This document shows positions 50,490 through 62,960 of a DNA stretch of 64,000 nt, in pieces (position 1 is the first letter of the stretch; each line of letters begins with the position of its first letter). Source of the stretch: Lepidostoma basale (taxonomy: Eukaryota > Arthropoda > Insecta > Trichoptera > Lepidostomatidae); the NCBI GenBank assembly GCA_022606425.2, contig JAHDVF020000167.1, forward strand, positions 712,813 to 776,812, in the 5' to 3' direction. The position numbers and the translations under genes were made by a program. Under the pieces are notes generated by a model. It ran no database searches and was not told the origin of the DNA. It worked only from the letters and a program-made list of their open reading frames with translations.

Positions 50490-51238
50490 GTGAGTAACTT
50501 GTTTTAATATTTTTCTTAAAATTGCAATAATACAAATAATTCTTTTAAATGTACTCTTCAGAGGAAAATTACGTAAGATACATTTATTTATCTATACTAT
50601 GGTTAATATTTTTTTATTCTTTCGTATGAAATTAAATGACATAATTTGTGGTGTTGCCTTATAAAAAAAATTTAAAACACTTTTATATTTTGTTTTTTGT
50701 TTATATGGTTTTATCGAACTTTTTCACTTCCGCCAGAGCTTCGTCAGGATTACAAAATCAAACTGTTTGTTTCAATATATTCACAAGGATTTTTATTAGT
50801 ACTTTTTTTCGTGAATATATATAATAATATTATACATTTTAAATATAACTTTTTTTATGTGAGAGATTCAACATTATGCTGATTTTATGTTCTGGGATAT
50901 AAAAATATCGATATATCGTCGGTTCAAAGGTAAAACTCATTAAGTGACATTTAAATACAATATATATTTTTTGCAATTTCTGTATCAGACTTGTGAATTC
51001 TACGTCAGAAATTATAATAACTGTGATTCTTTAATAAATATACTTGGTGATTATTTTCTGACGTAGAATTCACAAGTCTGATACAGAAATTACAAAAAAA
51101 AATTGAAATGTCGCTTAATGAGTTTTACCTTTGAACCGACGATATGCAGTACTTCATTTGTAAAAACCCTGATAAAGCTCGGTTCGATAAAACAATATAA
51201 GTAACTAAGTCACCACTAACGCGTCCCTTTGCCCACAG
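50490..51238 (+). other. Rbp6: Probable 3' UTR intron of Rbp6
   Basis: The donor GTGAGTAACTT at 50490 follows the stop codon closely. The best downstream acceptor is a pyrimidine-rich run ending CCCACAG at 51238, immediately before a GC-rich stretch. The intron contains a hammerhead-like motif relic (about 50721-50750) and a palindromic MITE (50913-51145). A donor this close after the stop would not be expected to trigger decay. Confidence 0.6.
50913..51145. mobile_element. Palindromic MITE in the 3' UTR intron
   Basis: The left arm (about 50913-51014) and right arm (about 51053-51145) are reverse complements over roughly 95 bases with a few mismatches. They start ATATCGTCGGTTCAAAGGTA and run to GTGAATTCTACGTCAGAAA, separated by a loop of about 40 bases. 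No target duplication is obvious. Confidence 0.85.
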
Positions 51239-54200
51239 CTGGACCGGGCCGCCGCCCGCCGCCGGACATCCACCTAACCTAACCTTATCACCGACAGCCG
51301 CCCGCCGCCTCGTATTGTATGTTTGCATCCTCCGCGCCCCATCCTCTGGCGCTACCGTCTCGGGACAGCGCGCGAAACAAGTTTGCAAAAATAAAATATG
51401 AATCCAGCGGAGACGAGCGACCACATAAATGTTACTTATTACTACAAATATCTATTTATTACGATACTGTAAATATTTTTTTTAAATAGATTATCATCAT
51501 TATCAGAAGAACGATTCAACTGTACCTACCTTCTTATGTCATCTGCTATCCTAAATAATGTGGTGTCAAATAATCAATTTATTCGTAATGAAATATAAAT
51601 GTCACATTTTTGAAGTATTCTCATAGCCATGGTAATAAGAATAATATCAGTGTATAAAGTATTACGAACATTACAACTAGGTTACTCATCTCTCTAATAT
51701 TGCTGCGATGTCAGTCATAGGCTTCAGCGAATATTTTCTCTCTCGATATTGTCTGTATTCAAGTTTCACTTCTGTCATTACCCCCAGGGGGATTTGTGTA
51801 AAAATGTTAGTTTTGACTGTAATTTTTAATCTAATTACTTTGCCGATTCGTTATTTCGCTTTGATAAATAGATGTAAAGACATAATACCGTGTAAAATAA
51901 ATGGCATGTTAAAAGGCTTCTACGAACACCGCTTGAGGAATATTCTTTTGACAATCTCGCATGTACATACGTATCGCGGTATGAGTACGAGCAGCAAATG
52001 ATGCAGAACCCGTATTAAATGTCCCGACCAGAGCGTGGCAGCGCGCCGCGCCCCGCGCCGCAGCCGCCCGCGCCGGCCGCGGTGCGGGACGCGCGCCGCC
52101 GGTACACCGTACAGCGTGCACCCCTACCAACATTCAACACTAACGGTTATAACATAACTCTTTGATTATTACTATTATTACGATAGATTATTATGATGTA
52201 AATTAATTAATATGAATAATACCCAAAAAAGAATAAAAAAAACTTTAATTACACTTAAATATATGGCGATAGTTTATTTATATTATTATAAATTGTATGA
52301 AATAATTAAATTGTAATTCACAAATCTTTAATAACATAATGGTTATGTCTCCACATGTTGAATGCAACAGCAAATGTTTTTATCTTATATCTTAAAGATC
52401 GCTAATAACCCTAGGTAATTACAATACACTTATACAGTAACCTATGAATATGGAGGAGAATTGGAGGAGACGTGACCGCGGGAGTACACGATATATTTTT
52501 GGATGAGCGAAGCGACGGTCGCTCGCCGCTCTCCGCCCCCGCCCCCGCCCCCGCCAGCGCCCCCCGGGCGCGCGAGGGGCGCCGCGCATTGTGTGTTTAT
52601 TATGGTTACGATTAATATTAAACATAAGTTCATTTGTCAATTCCCATTTATCAACATTTATCTAAAGTTAATGAGGTCCTAAATTAGGATTTTCAGACAT
52701 TACTTATGAACATTAAAATTAATTCTAATGATATTTTTGCAGCTACTTGTTATCATTTTGTTGTGATTGTTATCACGCTGATGTTGTTATAATTTTTAAT
52801 AAACTTCTCGAATGTCGACTTGAATTTGTTTTGTGTTATTTGATATAATCAAAGTGGTTATTTCTTGGAAACCTTTCGATACTTACTTATTACATTATAC
52901 TCGTATTATCGTTGCCACCTCCGCATGCTGATCATCCGAGCTCCACAGGACCGCTTGTATTCCGACTAAACAAAAGAAACCGACAGGGTATTTGAACCTA
53001 GAGTGTACGGGCAAGGCCAACAATAACATTGTGATGTTACGATTTAAGTAACTACTTTCATTTCTTATAAACAATTCTTTCAATACAAAGCTAACAAAGT
53101 CAATGTCAACTAGATATCCTCTGTCCCCCGTGCGTTCTGATTAAAATTCGTTGTTTTACTAGGATGCTATCACTTTTCTTCCAACTCTTGGCGCTGTTGG
53201 TATCAGTTGTTCTAGCCGATATTATAAATATAGAGGAAGAAATTTGGAAGTAGTCGTAACTTGTAAAAATAATGAAAATATCCTACCATTTATATCTATC
53301 ACTTCATTCACATTTCCTTAACCCCATTTGAACATCATTCATTACTAAATAATTGCCGTACGTAATAAATTAATACATTTACAAAAAAAATCCCGTTTTA
53401 AATACAGATATGATTATTTTCGTGTCTTTGAGTAATTGAGTGTATATAAGATTGTCCATTTCCGAACCGCTCCTCCCGCCGCAGCAGGTAGCTCGGAGTC
53501 CGGCCCCCGCTGCCCGGCCGCCGCACCGCCGCACCACGGGCGCAGCGGCCGCAGCGGGCGCCGGGGAGTCGACCATCACACGGTACCGAGCGTAACGAAC
53601 ATACACACATGTACTAACCTTTTTTCAGACATTATAGTTAAGAATAATATAATTGTTTAGGTTAAAAAGAATCTTAGATAAAAAAAAAATCAATCTTTTA
53701 AATATTATATAAATATGTTATATAAATGTTTCCTGTTATAAAATATATTAATTATTGATAATATTTGTTTAAGAACTTAAATGATTTGCTTTGAGTAAGC
53801 TACGTAATGTTACTATTAATAATATCAATAGTCCCGATAATATCAATAGCCTAGCGCTCGCCTGTCCCTACGAGTACAACACTCGGCCCTCTAGGACCCG
53901 GCCTCGCCCGAGCACTTTCTGTGAACTCCCAGTCCGCTGGAAGCCGCCTGCCGTCCAGAAGAGAAAATACTCCGCCGTAGGATTACGCAATAACCGGTGA
54001 CTAACATTCACTCATCGAAACTTCTCAAACACCACATATTCGTAATTTTAAATCTTTTGTAATTAATATTATAATTCAATGTGTGTTTAATAATGTAACT
54101 AGATATCAAATAATAAAAAAATACTTTACAACTTTTATAGTGATCAATAAATAAACATACTTCTTTTATTAAACAAATAACTAGTTGAGAAACGCCGTAA

Positions 54201-57200
54201 ATTACAAATGTTTCGATCAATACTTGTTGCTATGTGTGCAAAGTATTTTCTCGTAGCTTTTCGAAATCTTGCTAATCTAGTCAGTCTCAGTACTGAGAAG
54301 CGGCTACTACCATCCTGACATTGCGAGCGCGGCCAATGTATCGTCAAGTCAGTGCTCCGAGCAATCACGGCACATTGCATCCGACATCGCCGGCAGCCAC
54401 TGGCTTCCTCTGCCGTGGTGATTGCAAGCGATAGGACTTGGAACGCGGGCGGCCCTACTGGCCAGAATCGCCAGCGACCACGTCGTACAACAACGGTCGG
54501 CCGCGGCTACCGTAGCTAGAAAAGTATTAAATAATTTTCTTCGACTCTACAATGATTAAAGTGTTTGAATTAATTGCATTTTCCCTCTTCTTGTGTTACG
54601 TAATATAATGTAGATATTAATCAGATGTTGAGACAATGTTCATGTATGCACGGTGTATTCGAATTATTTTGAATATTTGGCTTACAAATTGTGGTTAAAC
54701 CACGATGAATCGTTGTTTATATAGTAATATCAGTGTCCAGCAGCCGCTTGGTTTCTTGTCAAATTTCTACTCTAAATGTATTAATTTCGTATTTTCCTAA
54801 TTATTATTATGATTAATTTATATCGTCTATGCATATATTTTTATTCTAATCGGTTACAGAAAAGATATTGTCAAGCTTCGTCATCCGAGCGCTAGATCCT
54901 TAGTTGTGTTAATAAAGTAGAGATCCGTTTAGATCGTCGGAAATTCAAATGGCCCATAATATTTTGTCCGGTCTTAAATAGATAGATTTTGTTACATCGA
55001 AAGTAATGTCAGATCTCAATGTAAAGGTACTAAAGCAAGAATTGAATGAAATTTGTTTATTTTCATACCCTGTACCTAACTATTATATATTTTAATATAT
55101 TTTCGAGAAAATAGTTATGTTAGGAGAAACGACTGGTAAATGTGTAGCATCGTAGCGGTGCCCTTCAATCGAGCGCAGGCAAGGCACCGTAGAGTACCGT
55201 AGAGACGTGATCCGTGGACCAAGGGTGACCGCGGGGCGCGAGCAGGGCGCCGGGCGCGCCACGCGCCGCGTCCGCCCCGGCGCGGGAGGAGAGCGCCCGC
55301 TCGCTCTGCAACTGACATTTCCTCCCTGTCCTAAGCTACCCTAAAAAGTATTTTTTTTACCTTGACAAGCATTTTGTGTATATATTCTTTATAGTTAACA
55401 TCTGTTGCGACGATAAATATTATCTTAAAGTGAATGCATATTATGTATCTACTCGTGTACATGTAAGAAATATTGTAAAAGATTTTAACTTTTAAATTTG
55501 GATTCTTTAACATTACAATTATTTGCTCCCTTTTACACACCGTTTTATTTTGTAAAGCGTTTCTTTTAATTTTTGGAAGGAACTTGCGTAGAACGTGAAT
55601 GCATTTATCAACTCTTAGTTGTTTCCGGTTAGTCGGTGAAACCTTTTGAAGTTTCGCGCTATAGTTGTTTGAGCTTTAATTATGCAAGGAAAGACTCGAA
55701 GAATGTTGCACATTTCGTTAATTAATTTGCAAGCTGAAAATATTATTTCCAATTGGAATTTTCTTCTAAATTGCGTGCTTCGCGTGCTGACTGATTTTCA
55801 ATAGCAATAAAAATCAATTACTTATTTAAGGAATTAACATGATCAATATTTTATTCGGTGTCATATATATATTTATAATTGTATAGAAAAATATCTCTTA
55901 AATACCTAATGTAAACTTTTATCACATGTTTTGATGTATTTTCACGATTCTTGGCTGTTGTCTTACGTTCGGAGCGGTTTCCCTTACCGCTAGTTGTATG
56001 TATTCGTGTGTGTACGTGCCACCCACTCGCCAGCCCCTCGCCAGCCCCGTACGGGCTTTCCGTTCTCACCGAATCTCGCTCGAGAGGCTGGAGGGACGTA
56101 ATGAGCCTCCTGGAAGTTATAACCTGTCCCGAGCCGAGTTATCTTCCTGCATCCGAGTTTCACTTCACAGCAGAAAACTGTTTTACTCGAGATTTCTGTT
56201 ACGCGACATCCCCACTCGATATTGGAATAGGATTTTCATCTTGTTCCAACCTTCCTGAATTTGCAAAATATTAATTTTAACGGAAAATATTCCCAACACG
56301 ACGCAATGGGCGCACCCGATGTTGGCTCGCCGAGTCTGGCGTCGCTCGCTTCTCCTCGGACTGTGTACATGACTTCTTCAGCCGGTGAGAGTGACGTGTT
56401 TGATCTTATTTTAATTAGATAGTGGATTATGCAATGGAAGCTACCCGAAATCGCGACGCTAAGCGATCGCGCCGAGTGCGGGCCCAGCGCCCGCTGCGCT
56501 CGGCCACACGGGCCTCGATTCGGGGACTGGCTCTTTATATCTCATTTTTATGGTAAATACATTGATAAGTGATTCTATCTCATTGTGTATACATTGTGGT
56601 TTATGAAATATTCAAATTTCTTATTATAAATTATAGTCCCATTATTGAATATTAAAATGTATCGATGTAATTATAAACATTTTCTGTCTTACATAGAGAA
56701 GAGTGTACGGGGTGCGGGAGGAAGGAGTCAAGTCAAATCCATAGCATTTGTTGCCGAGAGCGCCATCGTTCTTCCCATCCTCCTCCCTCGCCCCTTTGTT
56801 GTACATTATTATCTCCGAAAAGAACATGTATCTCGACAATATTTATTCATATATACTATATGTTTCGGTTGTATATTATTCAAACCTTTAAAATGGGCCT
56901 TACTTAAATACTCAAGCAAAACGTGCTGTCCAAATTTTACTGTTTAAATAACGGCGTTTTGATTGAAACCTGATGAACTGTACGTTGGAAGGTCGAGAAT
57001 GGGATCGTAGATTGTAAAGTGCGAGCGCGCGGCCTGGCGGGCCCCGTGGGTGTCCGCCTAGCGCCCGCCTAGCCCGGGACGGCCGTGTCGCGCGGCACAG
57101 CCTCGCCCGGACGCCGCCGCGCCGCGAGCCGCCTCACCTCCACCTTCACGCTTCACTCGCGACGTTTTAGCCCCTTGCCCACTTTGAAAGCCGACATCGG

Positions 57201-57655
57201 CTTCTTGCAATAAGAAAGCAATAACCATATTCTTCGTATGGATGCTTTTGACTTTGATTATAATGAAATTATTACATAATTACGATAACAATTAGTAGAT
57301 ACGTACGTTATGATGAAATTTTACACTATGATAATAAACGAATGCGAAGGAGGCGTATTATGCTGACTGTACAGAGGCCCGGCTCGGCCCTATCCGCGTG
57401 CCGCGTGCCGCGCGCTGCGTGCCGCGAGCCGCGTGCACTTTCAGTTATTGGAACATTCATGTATATCTAAACATTATATTATAATTATGAACAAAATAAA
57501 TGAATGAATAGTGAGCCCCTCCAGGCTTGGGTGTATGATGACGTATGTATACACATTGTGCAATGTACATATACCTATACGATCACAATGATTTAAGACA
57601 AGGTTCACATCGTGCCGTGTGTATGTGGGAATAAATATAATATGGACATTGTTCA
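51239..57655 (+). other. Rbp6: Probable terminal 3' UTR exon of Rbp6
   Basis: From the acceptor at 51238 to an AATAAA at 57630, the sequence alternates AT-rich DNA with compact GC-rich islands. The islands lie at about 51240-51390, 51999-52135, 52455-52600, 53455-53590, 53840-54000, 54290-54530, 54860-54970, 55120-55325, 56020-56390, 56440-56545, 56980-57200 and 57360-57440. Neither strand has a credible protein. Unlike the introns upstream and the DNA downstream, it has few recognisable transposon relics, which fits purifying selection on a transcript. Long 3' UTRs are common for neural RNA-binding protein genes. Earlier AATAAA sites (for example near 52801 and 54912) could give shorter forms. 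Confidence 0.5.
57630..57635 (+). terminator. Rbp6: Candidate distal poly(A) signal of Rbp6
   Basis: AATAAA lies about 20 bases before a likely cleavage region (CATTGTTCAAAC) and is followed by a GT/T-rich downstream element (CTGTTGTTTTATTTTT). Mobile-element-rich DNA begins shortly after. Confidence 0.5.
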
Positions 57656-58171
57656 AACTACCTGTTGTTTTATTTTTACTCCGCGACCCTCTTCCTTCCA
57701 GCCCGTCCTAATCCACAATTATTGTAAGAATACAAGACCCCACTGTACGCTATACTTTGTCAGAAACCATTTTAAATTTGGAATATTGCTGGAAACAAAT
57801 CAATATTTAGCGTAAACGCGTCCCCAAGTCTTGCATTCATACAATAAAATAGAAAACTGATATAAGTATATAAAAATACTGAATATGTATATAAATATAA
57901 TATTCTTTAAAAAAAATTACATCAAAAGCAAAAATTAAATGGACAAAAGGGATTCTACTACACGGTCAGAAGCAAATCAATATGAAGAACACATTATGCA
58001 GTTTACAACACACACATATAAAATACAATTCATCATAAGAAAAAGATAAGAATATGCGGTAAGTATACGCAGACTTATTAAAGAGGAGTAAGTATTTTTT
58101 AAAAATCTTAAAGGAGATATATACGCTTTAAACCATTCAACTGTTATCCATTTTTATTTGTAACTAATTAC

Positions 58172-58842
58172 TTAAGGGGTTAACGCCACCTTGGGGCTCG
58201 AAAAAATAGGTATAAAAATAAACTTTTTAAACATAGCTATTATATATGTATAATAAAATAATCTTTATTTTATACATGTTCAAAGTATTTCTATAAACAG
58301 TTTATAATTTTAAAGATTGAAAAAAAAATGCGGAGATAAAAGCCGACATGTACATGATTTCTTAAAAATGCATTGTCTGAAATCAAAAAAACAAATAGTT
58401 TATAATTAAAAAAAATTAATTCTATCAAGTGACGTAGGTTAAGGATTTAATATTTTTGTAGAAATGGCAGCAGTTTGAAAAAAAAATCTTTTGAACTTGA
58501 AATTTTGAGATAATTTTTTTTTTTTTACTTTTGAAAATGACACAATCCAAAAAGCCTAAGTAACAATTCATATAATATTATGGAAAATAGCTGTTGTAAA
58601 TTTCAACCAAATCGTTTGATTAAATCGGGAGATATCGTGTACACCGTTTTGAATAAAGTAGTTTCAAGAAAAACGCATAAGAAAAAAAAAATAGGACGTC
58701 AGCGTCATTAAATCAATTTTTTTTATGACTAGTCTGCGATTCCTGAACCGTACATGAGGTCTTCTATTGTTGCTGCGGTGTCCTCTGATTTCTTTTGAGC
58801 TCCTCTGATTTTTTTAAATTTCAGGGTGACATACCCCCTTAA
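58172..58842. mobile_element. Non-autonomous TTAA-flanked DNA transposon
   Basis: The ends are TTAA|GGGGTTAACGCCACC on the left and GGTGACATACCCCC|TTAA on the right. Inverted repeats start GGGG and carry a shared CACC block, with TTAA on both sides. The element proper is 58176-58838 (663 bp) with no coding capacity. TTAA targets with G-rich termini suggest Kolobok, with piggyBac as the alternative. Confidence 0.65.
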
Positions 58843-58844
58843 AA

Positions 58845-58895
58845 ACCGATGTCGTCCACTGCTGGACATAGACCTTCTAATCTAATCTAAGTATT
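58845..58895 (-). mobile_element. Short LINE-derived fragment
   Basis: ATGTCGTCCACTGCTGGACA followed by TAGACCTTC is a widespread insect LINE terminal segment in reverse orientation. It abuts the TTAA element. Confidence 0.45.
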
Positions 58896-59324
58896 TGTAT
58901 TAATCTAATGAAAATACGTTAGTATTATTCTTTTCAAAACAAATTAATTTGGTATGGATATTAATAGCTTTTATGTAACGCATTTTTTTTTTAATTTAAT
59001 ATTATAATTGAAAATACTTTAAAAACATATAGTTTGTTTTTATATCTTTTATACTTTTATTTTGTATTTTAAACTACAAACCTGTTTCGCCTTTTCAAAA
59101 TAATAATACACTTAAAAGAAAATAAATAAATGTATACTCAAATTCTATTCGTATATTCGAGTCTCTTATTTAATATCGTAAACCATAAATTCAGTGATTT
59201 GTTTGAAGGGGCAAACAAATATATTTTTTCAAAATACATAATATATATTTAGATTTCTTAACTTGCTGTATATTTTAATTGCTTTGGTCGCAGAGGTACG
59301 AGCCTCGCTTAGTGCTTAGACCAG

Positions 59325-59470
59325 TATGTTGACGGCAGTAACCTTGGCGAAACCGATCGCTGTCGAAAAAAAGACAAAAATGGACCAAGTTCTTATAACA
59401 CATCGATTTATTTAATTATTACATAAAATTAAATTCAATCAAAGGATTTCAGTAAAATCATTCGTTCTTA
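59325..59470 (+). repeat. Copy of the foldback-family end
   Basis: TGACGGCAGTAACCTTGGCG then AAACCGATCGCTGTCG is a decayed version of the arm motif at 32573-32614. The following bases (GACAAAAATGG, TTTATTTAATTATTA, GGATTTCAGTAAAATCATT) match 32625-32735. Confidence 0.7.
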
Positions 59471-59639
59471 ATGAGAATGTATAATTATAATATTTGTGTT
59501 ATTTTGTTATATATACGAGTATAACAAAATATATTATAATTTTTTTAACTTTATCATGATATTTGGTCCATGGACCAAACTAGTTTATTTCCAATTTTTA
59601 TATTATTTTCCTCCAATTTCATAAACTTAAAAAGAAATA

Positions 59640-61215
59640 AATTTGAACGAGATAGTAAGTGCTGTAAAATGTATGAAAGGTGGAGAAGCTGTCGGATATG
59701 ACTGTGTAGCCTTAGAGTTTATCAAAAACGGTGGGCCGGTGGTTTCAGCATGGTTATATAGACTCTTTAACCAGTGTTTAGAGGAGGGATATACGCCGCT
59801 CGACTGGAGGAGGGCTGTTATCATGCCTCTGTATAAGGGAAAGGGGTCTCGTATGGACTGTGGAAATCACCGGGCAATAAGTCTATTAAGCGCCGTTGGT
59901 AAACTCTACGGTCGAATTTTAATAGAAAGAGTAAAAAAGACGACGACTGAAAGAGTATGGGATGTTCAAGGCGCTTTTATGACCGGAAGAGGTTGTATGG
60001 ATCAGATTTTTGCACTTCGAACGCTTGCGGAGAAGTTTATGGCCAAAAACCGTAAGCTTTTCTGTGCGTTTGTCGATTTGCAAAAAGCCTATGATCGAGT
60101 GAACAGAGAAAAACTGTGGTCAATCTTGTCCGAATACGGAGTGAGCACAAAACTAATACGAAGGGAGCACTGCCAGTGTTAGGGTAAATGGGGACATCAC
60201 GCCCTGGTTTGATATCACGAAGGGTGTTAAGCAGGACTGCGTGATGTCTTCATGGTTGTTCAATCTGTATATGGACAAGTGTATGAAAGAACTTAAAGTT
60301 ATAAATGCTGGTGTTAAGATGAGTGATCTGTCTGTAAACTGTTTGCTTTACGCGGACGACGCCGTTCTCGATGCGGATAGTGCGGACGAATTACAAGTCT
60401 TGGTGTCGAGAATGTATGAGGTATGCAAGTCGAACGATGATGAATGATGAAATTTAATGATGAATGTCGGAAAGTCAAAGGTGTTAGTTTTTGAGAGGGA
60501 AGAGCAAATGACAGTTTGTAATATAAGTGTAAATGAAGAGAACTTGGAACAGGTGAGGGAATTTGTGTATTTAGGTAGCATGTTCACAGCGGATGGCCGA
60601 ACGGACAGTGATGTTGAAAAAAGGGTTGGTGCGGGTAACAAAGTGAATGGAGCTTTAAAGTAGTTATTGGAAACAAGAATTTATCAATGAAAGCGAAAAT
60701 GGCCGTTCACAATGGAGTTCTGGTCCCAACCCTTATGTATGGAAGCGAAGCATGGAACTGGCAGAAGAAAGATGAGAGCAGAATAAATGCGGTAGAGATG
60801 GGGTCCCTAAGACGTATGTGTGGTAGAACGATGTACGACAGAATCTCAAATGCTGATATTAGGAAGGAATGTAGAGCGAAAGAAGGTATTATGAACAAAA
60901 TTATGAAAAGTTCGCTGCGTTGGTTCGGACATATGGAGCGCATGGGTGAAGAAAGAATGGTTAAAAAAGTATACATTAACAATGTAAATGGAGTAAGGAG
61001 TCGAGGTAGACCGAGGAAAACATGGCATGACCAAATTAATCAAATATTAAAAGTTGGTCATGTCAAAAGCCGGAAGAATCGACGTGCGTGTATGACTCGA
61101 TGTATGAATGTGGAGGAAGCTAGAGAGGTGTGCCAGGATAGAGTAGTGTGGCGGTCCATTCTCTCTGCCTACCCCTGCGGGAAACGGCGTGATGGTTTGT
61201 TGTTGTTGTTGTTAA
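59640..61215 (+). pseudogene. Broken LINE ORF2: reverse transcriptase and C-terminal domain
   Basis: This is a 5'-truncated non-LTR retrotransposon that lacks the endonuclease and any first ORF. The first frame (from 59643) has PLYKGKGSRMDCGNHRAISL and GRGCMDQIF, then the catalytic block AFVDLQKAYDRVN (about 60066-60105). A frameshift with a small deletion near 60165 moves the product to the frame from 60175, with GVKQDCVMSSWLFNLYMD and the catalytic YADD (60349-60360). That frame has an in-frame TGA at 60445 and then NVGKSKVLVF, and it ends at 60661. A second frameshift leads to 60687-61215, with VPTLMYGSEAWNW, SLRRMC, RWFGHMERM, GRPRKTWHDQINQIL and SAYPCGKR. The 3' tail is (GTT)n. Both catalytic motifs survive but the reading frame does not. 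The clade is not assigned. It is the reference copy for the (GTTA)n-tailed relics in this window. Confidence 0.92.
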
Positions 61216-62063
61216 AAAGGAATAAAATTGTGTTTAAATTCATAAAAAAAACGAATTCAAATGGGTCAATTTACATTTAAAATATATTTGAAGTTATAAT
61301 TAATTTTTCGACACCCACCAACGTGGGTGGGTGATAAACCGATGAAAATTTTGTTGACTTGTGCTATAATATAATAATTTTAAAAATATACCTTTATAAT
61401 ATAGACTTTCATCACTTGAGTATACTAGTGGAGATATTATATCAATTACTTGTAATTTTTTTTATTAATAACTTTGTTTTTTTTTTATATAATCGAATAA
61501 AATAAAATAAAGGGTTTTTATTTTAAACCTTACATTTCTTAACAACAGAATTTACGACAACATTTACAATAACAATTTGTCTTTATGTAGTATTATTCCT
61601 TACAAACGGTTTTATTAATAGAATAAACTTCTACAGAAGATGTCTAGGTGTATGAATTTGCCATTGCCTGTTTCTAGTTTACCTCTACGACTTGCGTAGT
61701 TTACGGCTGGCGTAGATCCCCCATACGCCTTTGGCTACAGTGTAGGCGTAGTACTGGGAGCTAAGGCGCCGGAGTAATATTCTATAGTAGTTAAGGTTTG
61801 TGCGTAAGTATTAATAAATAATTCAATGTGAAATTTACTTCCCAGGAGTATTTCTAGGTTGTCTACAGCAATGTATTTGCACTTTTCTATTTTAAAGTAC
61901 AAAATATTCAACCGAATACTTTACGATATTAATGTTTTAGGCCGCATTTGTTTTAATTCTTTTTAATTAATCCATTACATTTCTCTTACAATTAATATAA
62001 CCAGTTTATGTATTTTTAAAAAGTATTTATTTTACTCATGCAAAAATAAATAATTTAATCCTA

Positions 62064-62098
62064 GTGATAATGAAGGCTTACTACCGTCGAAACATGTA
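62064..62098 (+). repeat. Hammerhead-like motif copy
   Basis: GTGATAA, one base, a GAAGG-type stem and loop, then GAAACATGT. The stem is imperfect. Confidence 0.35.
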
Positions 62099-62123
62099 GA
62101 GAAAAATAATCTCATTATTGGAA

Positions 62124-62960
62124 ATCATCACGCCATCTCCCCGAATGGTTAAGTAGGAAGAGCGGACCGCCATACTGTTCCATCCTGGCGTACTTCTCAG
62201 GATTCCTCTATATTCTTACATTGTGTCGTGCAAACACGTCGAATTCATCGACTTCTCATGTGACCGACATTAATGTTTGTTTGATTGATTTTGACCGACA
62301 TCATTAATGTTTGATTGATTTGATCATGCCACGTTTTCATGGGTCTACTTCTATTTCCAGTTTCGTTTACGTCGTTTACGAATACCTTCTTCACCATTCT
62401 GTTTTCATTCGATATTTCTATGTGTCTCAATCCTTTCATAATTTTGATCATAACACTTTCATTCACACTGGATTCACTATTTATTTTTGCATTTGCCGCT
62501 CTATAATATACAGGTTTACTACACATTCGTCTAAGACAGCGGTCGGGGAACTGGGGTAAATTACCCCAAATGGGGTAAAAATGATTTTTTTTAGGGGTAA
62601 TAAGGAAATTTTTCTAGTGTGCTTTTTCATAAACCTGTTAGTATTTTAACAAACTTAAACAATTCGGGTGTGTGTGTGAGAACATTTTTTTTATTTTCCT
62701 TGTAAATTGATTTAATAAATAATGTTTATTTAAAATATATTATACATTGATTGGCTTCTTTTCAAAATGGGGGGAGGGAGTAATATCGACTTACGAATAA
62801 ATATTATGGGGTAATGGTTAAAAAAGTTTCCCGACCGCTGGTCTAAGAGATCTCATTTCTATTGCATATATTCTATTTTCATCCTTCTTTTGCCAGTTAT
62901 ATGATTCACTTCCATACATAAGAGTCGACACAAGATCACCATTGTGCACAGCCATCTTAA
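62124..62960 (-). mobile_element. LINE 3' relic split by a younger insertion
   Basis: 62124-62536 and 62840-62960 together give one minus-strand LINE end: CATCACGCCATCTCCCCGAA at the 3' edge, up to GTGCACAGCCATCTT in the AVHNG region. It is interrupted by the hAT-like element. A local duplication of TTTGATTGATTTGAC-type sequence lies at 62264-62325. Confidence 0.85.
62537..62839. mobile_element. Non-autonomous hAT-like element with perfect 8-bp TSD
   Basis: The 303-bp element has termini CAGCGGTCGGGGAACT and, in reverse complement, CAGCGGTCGGGAAACT. The target duplication GTCTAAGA is exact on both sides (62529-62536 and 62840-62847). It has no coding capacity. An internal GGGGTAAATTACCCC palindrome lies near the left end. 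The 8-bp TSD and CAGNGGTCGG-type TIR are classic for hAT. Confidence 0.92.

Noticed and set aside
51270..51286. CCTAACCTAACC, similar to the insect telomere repeat
   Set aside because: Only about two and a half units, so chance is sufficient.
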